From Adiantum capillus-veneris (taxonomy: Eukaryota > Streptophyta > Polypodiopsida > Polypodiales > Pteridaceae): a DNA stretch of 64,000 bases. The position numbers and the translations under genes are program-made. The stretch lies in NCBI GenBank assembly GCA_014529385.2, contig CM043969.1, positions 68,477,676-68,541,675 of the forward strand, read 5' to 3'. Shown piece by piece: positions 56,072-64,000 of the stretch. The notes beneath the pieces were generated by a model, which had not been told where the DNA came from, made no database searches, and saw only the letters and a list, made by a program, of their open reading frames with translations. The first letter of the stretch is position 1. Each line of letters starts with the position of its first letter.

Positions 56072-57952
56072 CTAGAAGTTCAAAAATCTAGATGGTGTGA
56101 ACATCTCTGGCGTAGGGAGCTGTAGTAAATGTAGCCGGGTTCGCTCAGTGACGCGTGATAGCATCACGTATAGAAGGCCATGGGCGAAAACTTCTTTTAC
56201 AATGAGCAAGACATTGGTGTTGATTGTTGCGCCTTGGGACTTGTGTCCAGTCATAGCGTAGGCGAGAGCTATTGGGAATGTGGATTTATGGTACCAGTGA
56301 CCATTGAATGTCCGTCTGCTATGCTTTGACCGTCGAAGTGTAAGTTCCTGTTTGGATGTATCGAGTGTGACTTTGATTGCTTTGACGCCTCCTTCTTCAT
56401 CTTGGAGGATCTCGTCTACGTGACATAGTGATCCATTGGCTGTTCCAATTGTTAAGTCTATGTTCTCTGTTATCAATGCCTTTGCTCCTTCTGCTATTCT
56501 GTCAATTGCGTGAAAGTCGGGATCTTCAAGCCATGCTTGGAGCTCAGGGACGTTTTGTGCATTTGTCTTGAGGCCGATTTGGATGATGTGACTATGCTGA
56601 TGGAAGCATTCCAAGAGAAGGTTATTATAATATCGAATGTCACTCTTGTGTGTGCAAATGATTGTCATATTCCTATCCATGTGTTGCTCTATTTGATCTT
56701 GCGTTATGATGCGGTCACCGAGCGCATCGTGGATCTCTTTCTTTGTGGGGAGCCTGACTCTTATTGTATTGAGGAACTCTATGAAAGAGATATCTTTTGC
56801 ATGGCGCATTGAGCAAGACATAATGTACGTAGTAGCAGTGGAGCTTGTGATGTGGCATGAGTAGCAATGATCACTTTGATGCCTACATACCGGCGGCAAC
56901 TGTGCCAAATCACCGAACAAGAAGAGCTTTTTATCTTTGCATGGGTCTAGCAGTGTGCCGTTGGTGACATTCACAATTTGCTATACTATGAGATCAAAAG
57001 TTTGCTTTGTCAACATAGAAATCTCGTCTATGATAATCGTGTCTGCTTCTTTGATACTGACGTATCAATCATCAGTTTCGAAGATTGACAGGGGATACTG
57101 TTGTGTGCGCACTGGTATCTTGAATCGGTAATGGACAGTTGTTGCGATGTTGCTTAACCTCGTGGCCGCTGCACCAGTCGAAGCAGCGAGTGTGACAATT
57201 TTCCCTTGCATTATGATTTGGCTTGTGATATATCTTATGAGGAAGCTTTTGCCACTGCCAGGAGTGCCTATGATCACATGCAGGCCACCCTTTGCTACTG
57301 TGAGCTTCTTGTAGATCTCTGCTTGTTCAGATGTCAATGACGCGTTCTAGACGTTTTGAAGCTCCTTTAGAAGGGCAGAGATACGAGAAGGCGTGTCCTG
57401 ATGCTCGTAGTCTGTTTGCACATCTGGAGATTGAAATGAGGTAGCCTTTGTTGAGGATGTCTTCTGTAGTATCATGTTGTGAAATTGGTGTGTTTGATCT
57501 GTTGGGATCATATTTCGTTGTGTGTACTCTGTGATGTACATCTCAAGGTCCTCATCTGTCAGTATCAAATTTTTAAGTTTGCACTCAAGATAGTATGACC
57601 TGGACGTGTTCTCCGATGAGAGCAGCTGGGATTCATTTCTGAAGGTGATGCTCTTTAGCAACACGTTGTAAAAGAAACACTCCGGATGATGCCCTAGGTG
57701 GAAGTCTGTGAAATGGACCAGTCGGTGTTGCTGATCCAACGATTGGCCGTAGGTGTTCGCCTCTGAAATACTTTTTTTTTCTTTTTTTCCCTTCGTCACT
57801 GTGTAATTCTTGTGGAAGTTGTAGAACGTAAGGTTCTCCAGAGTTTGTGGTCGTGCGCAGTACATATCGACAGGGTGCAGCACAACATCATTGTTGTGAG
57901 AAATGATTCGTTGTCGTAGTGCCGGGGGTGATGAGTCGACGTATTGGACAAT
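56072..57952 (-). pseudogene. Helitron Pif1-like helicase domain
   Basis: A linker region (57,347-57,952) leads to the helicase. Walker A is IIGTPGSGKSFLIRYI and motif Ia ASTGAAATRLS. Walker B IIIDEISML lies between two stop codons. GDLAQLPPVC is motif III-like, and YAMTGHKSQGATI and YVMLSRV are the C-terminal motifs. It would unwind DNA during rolling-circle transposition. Three in-frame stops split the domain. Confidence 0.9.
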
Positions 57953-57953
57953 G

Positions 57954-59213
57954 TCACTCTTTGAAATGATTGGGATTTGCAAACAATTTAATGCCACTTC
58001 TATTTGCTGAGATAGGTTTCGACAGTAAAGAGGCTAAGATCAGCTTCAATTTCATAGTGTCAAGGCCACCTAGGCCTAAGCGCCTTGCATCTTCTAAGCG
58101 GATGTTGAGATGGCCCATTGGCTCAGTTTTGAGTGCATACTTCAAGAGGTAGTAGGACAACGATGAATTGGTGACCCGCTGTATATTCATATGTGCACCC
58201 CATAGCAGAAGCAGTGTAGGGTGGTACGGTACGACATTTTTGTCTTCATGTCGGGGCGTGAAGTATTGCCATCTGTGATTTTGTTCGTTGAAGACTGGGT
58301 TTGGATTTGGCCGCGCATGAAATGGAAACCCGTGTTTACATACTCCATCTCTTTGACCGTGGTAACAACTTGTACGGCACTTGTAAAGTTTTTTCCTGAG
58401 TACGAGTTGTCGGAGGCGGCTTACTTCTAGCAAAACCACAGTGCTAGTTTCTGGCGGGATGTATGCAGTTATCTCAGCAGATAGTTGCTCTTTGTCTTCT
58501 TCATGCATCCACAATATGACATGAGCATGCAGTGATCCTCTATTTTGGACCTCATATCTAACCAAGTGGTGTTGCACACGGCCCAACACACCTTTCGCAA
58601 GTATATATTTGGACATAAGCATTTGGCACTTAGTGTGGAAGGTGAGGGCGCATTCAACTGGGCAGTCTGTCCAAGTGAAGGAGGCGTTCAAATGACGTGC
58701 AATTAGCTCGATTGTGTCAATCTCAGGCCATCTTGTGTCTGTGACCTCATCGACAGTGAAAGTCAAGAAGAAATCAGGCATTCCCCATTAGTCCACCATT
58801 GCTATCAAGTCCTTTAGGTTCTTGCGGTGCCACGAGCAGGAGCTTGGCATGCTGGAAGGGGTGCTGTACCGAAGCACATGTTTCACAGTATCCTCGTCAA
58901 TTGCTGTACGATTGGCCTTCTTGTAGTTGTCAATGTCCCTTTGCAACAAGCTCGTGTGTGTATTGTTAGCCAACATAAGTGCCTGCTTTAGTTGGTACAT
59001 TATGAGCAGGTATGGCTTGTACAGGGTCTAAACGGAGAACAGAGTCGATGCACGTATCTTTACATATATACTGAAGTTGATTTTACCATCATATTGGCCT
59101 TTCCCAAAAGGGAACAGGAATGGAAACGCTGCTATCTCTATTGTGATGTTGTTCACGAAGCTTGATGCGACAGGAATGCCGTTGGGCTTGAAAGCAATTG
59201 TTCTCTCTAGCAC
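57954..59213 (-). pseudogene. Helitron HUH Rep endonuclease domain
   Basis: In coding order: FPFLFPFGKG; then QLKQALMLANNTHTSLLQRD; then GMPDFFLTFTVDEV after a TAA; then QNRGSLHAHVILWM, the HUH metal site (H-A-H); then a Cys/His cluster; then SYYLLKYALKTEP, with the Tyr-x-x-x-Lys motif that cuts and joins DNA. Catalytic residues remain, but two stops and a frameshift at its end make it a pseudogene. Confidence 0.9.
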
Positions 59214-59313
59214 TTGTTGACGGCAACGGAGGTGTAGAGAAGCAAATTCGTAAGTATCGCTAGCAGTGAATGCTCTTCTCCTGGCTAGTTCAACGATGTT
59301 TTCAATGATACCA

Positions 59314-59706
59314 TTAGAGCTTGGTGATTACTTGTTTCACAATGCTGCCAATTGTCATGTAGATCTTCATTGCTGATAAGAGGGAATTTCTAGTAGTGTT
59401 GTGCGCAATGACTAGCCCTGGTCCACTAACGCCATCTGCGTACTCGATGGCCCTCGAGGTCCTCCAACTATTCCTACCAACAGCATGCAGTAGATCGTAT
59501 TTCATCAACGCTAGTACCATATCGTGCAGCATCGCCAGAAACTCTGGAGCATGAATCAAAAACTTTGCAATTTTCTTCATGTTTCTGTCTAAGTTGCGAA
59601 GAATTGTATTGGTCAATTTCTTTGTATCATTTGTGTGCACATGCTTGATGAGGTGAATGATTGTATTGTTTTGTGGGTGAATATACTGGGTGTAAAACTT
59701 GCACAT
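59314..59706 (-). pseudogene. N-terminal segment upstream of the Helitron Rep
   Basis: A 130-codon open frame in another register from Rep. It has helical basic sequence (NAILRNLDRN-like; KKIAKFLIHAPEFLAML). It sits where the Helitron N-terminal region is expected, but I cannot align it to a named domain. Confidence 0.4.
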
Positions 59707-60113
59707 TCTCTATGGGGAAATATGGGCTTTTCCTTGGTTCTTGTAGGTATATACACATAATACATTCACACTATTAATCAATCACATTGAGCTTTGAACT
59801 TCGATTAACTGCAAAGTGTGTTCTCTATGCTGTGAACAAATCTTGGAAATGGGAAAGTTTTGGGGTTTCAACTTGTTTGTCAAAACCATTTGTTTTGTTT
59901 TGAGGCTTGAAGATTTCAGGGCTAAGAGGGGGGGTTTTTTGTAATTACATTTAGAAGACTTGTGGTATCAGTCAGACTTGGTCTCATGAGGCTCTAGTTG
60001 TCATCTCTTAACTTGAGTGATCTATCCGGGAGGTCGAATGTATAAGTTGTCTTACTACGTTTCCCATTTTCATTGTTTACAAATTTATGATTGAGATCAA
60101 CAGCGTGTCTCAG
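59707..60113. other. spacer between Helitron and the rhodanese-like exon
   Basis: No gene seen. A Helitron 5' TC end could lie here, but no second copy is available to confirm it. Confidence 0.4.
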
Positions 60114-60310
60114 GAGGTATCATACTTGCTAGTGAAGGCATCAATGGAAGCATTTGTGGGACTCGAAATACAGTCAAAAAGGTTTTGAAGCACATAGAGT
60201 TCGATGAACGATTGATGAAGTTGAGGCGGACTGAGCCGCCTGCTACCGATGAAGAAGAGGAGCTTCATCATGGTCATATCGTTGGGGTCATGTCAGGGAT
60301 AAGCTTAAAA
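60114..60310 (+). pseudogene. rhodanese-family (TrhO/STR7-like) exon with an internal frameshift
   Basis: The acceptor GTGTCTCAG ends at 60,113 and the donor AAAA|GTGAGG is at 60,310/60,311. It encodes GIILASEGINGSICGTR, then a helical section and LHHGH, then, one frame over, YRWGHVRDKLK. The A-x-E-G-I-N-G motif is diagnostic of the N-terminal domain of the TrhO/UPF0176 rhodanese proteins; the plant STR7 branch continues with HHGH and a (R/F)RWxHVRxKLK segment. The shift between HHGH and RWGHV means the exon cannot be read through, so it is a fragment or a decayed copy. No other exons of this gene are seen nearby. Confidence 0.65.
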
Positions 60311-60406
60311 GTGAGGTGTGTAAACTACCTCTGTGGAGTCTCTTGCTCTTTTGAAAATTCCAGACTCTTTGTTGTTTAACACAAGGTCTATAGGCTATTT
60401 TGGCAG

Positions 60407-60460
60407 GAAGAGTATACAAAGGCATATTATGCTGCTTTGATGCAAAGGCAACAAGCAAAG
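60407..60460 (+). pseudogene. 18-codon exon-like segment of unrelated origin
   Basis: CTATTTTGGCAG | 54 bp | GTCGGT encodes EEYTKAYYAALMQRQQAK, bounded by good splice signals. This is not what follows the preceding exon in rhodanese-family proteins. It touches the GA-rich tandem repeat that starts at 60,461. The parent gene is not recognised. Confidence 0.4.
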
Positions 60461-60465
60461 GTCGG

Positions 60466-60512
<47 letters not shown>

Positions 60513-60559
60513 TGAATGCTACCTATGACAGCAGACTTGTTTAATCAAGCAAAGGTCAG

Positions 60560-60620
<61 letters not shown>

Positions 60621-60663
60621 TGCTACCTATGACAGCAGACTTGATTAATCAAGCAAAGGTCGG

Positions 60664-60697
<34 letters not shown>

Positions 60698-60700
60698 CTG
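60461..60700. repeat. three tandem copies of a ~100-bp unit with (GA)n
   Basis: AGCAAAGGTC(G/A)GTGGAGAG followed by (GA)n and AATGCTACCTATGACAGCAG. Copies start near 60,455, 60,548 and 60,650. The unit overlaps the end of the 60,407-60,460 exon-like segment. Confidence 0.88.
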
Positions 60701-60715
60701 ATGGTCACTGGTCTT

Positions 60716-61060
60716 CGTCTTGCCGGGAGTTGCCGTGAGTTGGGAGAGGAGAAGGCAATAGGCTCCTGATGTCAACCTGCCGTGAGTTGGGAGAGGAGAA
60801 GGAAATTGGCTCTTGATGTCAACCTGTCAAGAGTTTTATTGGTGCAGCTTTACACCACTATTTTTTTCAATTGGCTCCTGATGTCAACCTGCCGTGAGTT
60901 TTATCGGCACAGCTTTACAACACTATTTTTTTTAGAGCTTTATAGCGCGTCGGAGCTGTTTTTTTATATAGCTTTATAGGCAGCCATAATTTGACGGCGC
61001 AGCTTTACAGCGCTGTTTTTGTTAGAGCTTTACAACGCGTCTTTAGAGCTTTATAGGGAG
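60716..61060. repeat. nested short repeats (CCGTGAGTTGGGAGAGGAGA and AGCTTTACA types)
   Basis: CTCCTGATGTCAACCTGCCG-type units occur near 60,764, 60,809 and 60,871. GCAGCTTTACA-C-CTATTTTT and AGAGCTTTATAGCGCGTC units occur near 60,845, 60,907, 60,934, 60,998 and 61,022. Confidence 0.8.
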
Positions 61061-61644
61061 ATGAGGTGCAGCCACGTGGGCTGCTGAGGGGCCAAGGAGC
61101 GAAAAATTGCCACTTCGCTAACGAAGTAAAAAGACTATCATTGAGCCTTGACCATAGGTAGAATGGGTCGCGTGAAGGGATCAACGAAGGGCATTTAATC
61201 CGCCATTGATTGAATTCACGCGAATAAAACAAGGTGAAGAGGCACGAAAGTTTGCTAAGTTAAAGGGGGACAAAGAAGAATAAGTTTAAATAAGTGCTTA
61301 CAATCATATGAAATTTTTGTTGTATTTTAATATAAAATTGTATTATCTATTTTTAAAAAGTGGCTCTTAATGTCTAGCTTAAAATAAAATACATTAATTG
61401 AAAGATGCCTTCAAGATTCCCTCTACCCTCATCGCCTAACCCTCACTTCTTGCTCTTGTCGCCAAAACCTTCTCTCGTCTGTGTGTTGCCCTTCCCTACT
61501 TCTTGACGCGTCCCTGCGAGCCTACAATTGCCTTTCCTGTGAGCTTGCATCTAAGGTTCCCCTTCCATTCATAGACTTGCACCTACAGAATTGTCCCCCC
61601 ATGTCATCTCCATTATGTCTATGTTGAGGAAGGACACAAGAGCC

Positions 61645-61692
<48 letters not shown>

Positions 61693-61754
61693 AGAAGAAG
61701 AAGAAGAGATTTTATTCGCCCATGCCTTATGAAGCATCCCTACCTTTGCTCTGT

Positions 61755-61830
<76 letters not shown>

Positions 61831-62059
61831 CCCTAATTGGGAGGCATGGCCTCCACGTGTCCTACCTCCCCCTTCTCAATCCTCTACCTCTAAATCTCCT
61901 CAGACATCTTTTGGCCATTTTTTTTATTTTTCTTCTAGTCGGTACCCCTACTCGCATACTATATACTACTAGCAGAAGTGAAAATAAAATCTTCACTTCC
62001 TCTAAAGATTCCCCCTCCCCCCAACACCTTCGATCCCACCTTTTCGACATGTGTCTCTC

Positions 62060-62147
<88 letters not shown>

Positions 62148-62479
62148 GCATGCACGTGCATATGAAGCAGTTCTCTGAGAAGCAGGCTGCTCCTTGCTCC
62201 TTGCCTCCCTTCCATCGCCTTCCCCCTCCCCCTTTGCAGCTCCTCGACATGCACAATGCCCACCTCTCTAGCTCCCTACTCACCAATTCTTCCTTGTTTC
62301 CTTGCTTTTTGACCTCTCAGCAAATGGTCCTCCATTTTTCCTATCTAGCAACACCCTCCTTTATGTAGTATCCCTCTTCACCTTCTCATTCATCCACCAA
62401 ACACACCCCGCTCACAGCCTCCAACCTACATATAATGCACACCTACTCTGCGTGGAATAACCCACCCTCATGGAGCTTG

Positions 62480-62535
<56 letters not shown>

Positions 62536-63653
62536 CCAAATTGGGGAAAAAAAAATGCATGGCCTCCACGTGCCTTGCCTCCCTCCCCTCTCACTCAACC
62601 TTCGACTAAACCTCCAATTCATAGGGTATCTATTCTATCGATGATGCATTTTTAAATCTAAAATCCAACTGGCATCTCCTACTCGCAAATGGCTTATATA
62701 TACGAAGGGCCCCGCTTAAAGAAGAAGATAAATGGTGCACATTGCACCTCATCATTTTAAAACAAATTAAAATAAAAGGAAATATAATAAAAAGATACGT
62801 CATAATTAAAATAAAAGAATATTTTAATGCTTTTGTATTATAAAAAAAGATAGATAATAAAACAATTTAGTGAAGTGATTTTTTTTGGCCTTCAGAAGGC
62901 CATAGGAGAGTGGGTGGATAATTGGTGCACTTTTTGGACCGTTGATTAAAAATCACGGATTGGCGACACATGTCAGGTGAGTTTATTTTATAATGTATAT
63001 GGGTCTTTTCATCATTTCAACTTGGTCCCTTTTTTTAATGCTTAATTGGCTTCCTTGTTTGATAAAGGTTTTTTTTTTTTTTTATAATGTAAATGGGTCT
63101 TTTGCATCATTGTAATTTGGTCCCTTTATGCTCACTTGACTTTCTTGTTTTTTAAATCTTTGTTTAGTTTATAAATTTTATAAAGGTTATATTTTTCTGT
63201 GTTAGTGCCTGATTTATCAGGGCTTTCAAGGCAGTCAGGCTATTACTTTTTGAACTATAACTAAAGACCTTTAACTTTTGAACCTTAGGGAGATGTGGAC
63301 ATTAGTACTTATAATTTTGGGTAGTTGTAAATGTGTCTCATGGTATCTGATGACGAGGGGCAGTTATGGGCATTCCTGTCGATGCAGTTCTCTCTCTCCT
63401 GATCTCGTACTGCTGTTTATGCTCTGTATTACTGAATGATGATGATGAATGGCACACTATCTTCTCTTTATCTCTGATGTTACATACCTGTATTCTTTGC
63501 AGTATGGTGTTTGAAGTATGCAGTTTCCTGCTTCCTGTTTGATATGTACTGTATGTTAACTGCATTGGTTGTTTGTTATGGCAATGTGTGCCTAACATTT
63601 GGCGATCCTGCTATTGGTTCGAATTTTGCCTAAAACCATATGGGTGCTAAGGA
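61061..63653. other. microsatellite-rich stretch, no gene seen
   Basis: (GA)n at ~61,650-61,688 (then GAA repeats) and ~61,757-61,828; (CT)n(CA)n at ~62,052-62,140; (GA)n at ~62,484-62,535. From 62,650 on it is AT-rich. Long open frames here are translations of dinucleotide repeats, not genes. Confidence 0.7.
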
Positions 63654-63813
63654 ATGAATCACAGCGGCGACCTGTTCCCTGATAGTGACCATCTGCGGGA
63701 TTTTGTGAACTGGAAAACACCGGGGGAAGAGTCTGAGGAGTATGCAGCAGAATTCTTGAAAGCATTCTACCCACAACTGCCCAGCGAAGTCAGAATTCTC
63801 ATTCTCGAAAAGG
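63654..63813 (+). CDS. exon-like open frame, product unknown
   Basis: It starts at ATG 63,654, or just after an AATCACAG acceptor at 63,664. It reads HLRDFVNWKTPGEESEEYAA and then a short FLKAFYPQLPSEVRILILEK helix, and ends at a good donor AAAG|GTAGTT (63,813/63,814). The composition is that of a real coding exon and unlike the flanking AT-rich DNA. I do not recognise the family; the rest of the gene would lie beyond the window. Confidence 0.45.
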
Positions 63814-64000
63814 TAGTTACAAAACTGTTACCCTTTGGAGCCTGTAATTTACCTTCAAACTACAATGTGCATAATCAAAGAATGCTAGTACAGTATTCTA
63901 GACAAGGGAGAAGCAGCAATGCATGAGTGAATCAGGGCAGGGGTCCAATGTTCCACAACATTCATATGGAACAAGGTTTAGACTTAGAAGGGAATTATCT

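Larger units (their letters stand above)
56072..59706 (-). mobile_element. Helitron coding region (Rep/helicase), inactivated; ends not located
   Basis: One minus-strand frame, broken by stops, encodes a Helitron N-terminal region, an HUH Rep endonuclease and a Pif1-type helicase in that order. This is the defining pair of rolling-circle Helitron transposons. Five in-frame stops (59,028-59,030 TAG; 58,788-58,790 TAA; 57,347-57,349 TAG; 57,065-57,067 TGA; 56,975-56,977 TAG) and a frameshift near 57,985 inactivate it. Confidence 0.9.

Noticed and set aside
61591-62368. Long open frames rich in Arg-Glu, Ser-Leu or His-Thr
   Set aside because: They are translations of GA, CT and CA microsatellites and stay open in several frames.

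Overview
This is a nuclear window from a land plant with a transposon-rich genome, and it holds very little ordinary single-copy sequence. A seed-free plant with a large genome, most likely a fern, fits best. The evidence is the spliceosomal introns, plant-type Copia and chromodomain Gypsy elements primed by initiator tRNA-Met, a Helitron, a BAHD acyltransferase and very many GA/CT microsatellites. The fern assignment is an impression, not a proof.

Layout. 1-3.8 kb: the 3' end of an old retroelement with a decayed coiled-coil reading frame. 4.3-12.5 kb, minus strand: a decayed multi-exon gene. Its exons can be joined in phase across four introns and would encode a Lys/Glu-rich region, a ParB-like motif, a DNA amino-methyltransferase-like domain, an acidic tail and an FCP1/HAD pseudophosphatase-like domain. 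A second FCP1-like open frame follows. 12.57-20.66 kb: a satellite-like array whose monomers each carry an imperfect palindrome centred on CTTAAG. A complete but dead Copia element (12,638-18,199, target duplication TTGCT) lies inside the array. The same palindrome also occurs in the introns of the minus-strand gene. 22.55-23.53 kb: a second, related array centred on CTTGAG.

23.65-36.0 kb, plus strand: a gene with a DUF8039-like part and a 961-codon open frame that I recognise as DUF7869-like. It is split by a complete chromodomain Gypsy element (23,838-32,708, target duplication CCATT). The large frame carries D, D and E/D residues spaced as in RNase H-fold transposases. 36.5-39.0 kb: a truncated Gypsy relative containing a 170-bp piece of Copia sequence. 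41.2-45.9 kb: a Copia element (target duplication AAAAG) that has lost its integrase core. 46.0-46.7 kb: a large inverted repeat around a (TC)n(TA)n core.

47-51.6 kb: no gene seen. 51.6-53.2 kb: an apparently intact two-exon BAHD acyltransferase, the best candidate for a working host gene. 53.9-59.7 kb: a decayed Helitron (HUH Rep plus Pif1-type helicase) with unidentified co-oriented exons downstream. 60.1-60.5 kb: a rhodanese-family (TrhO/STR7-like) exon next to an unrelated 18-codon exon. 60.5-62.6 kb: tandem repeats and GA/CT/CA microsatellites. 63.65-63.81 kb: one exon-like open frame of unknown product.

The two most unusual items are the ParB/methyltransferase/HAD gene and the DUF7869-like gene. 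They point away from each other and have the palindromic arrays between them. Whether they belong to one large mobile element is a hypothesis that the window raises but cannot settle.
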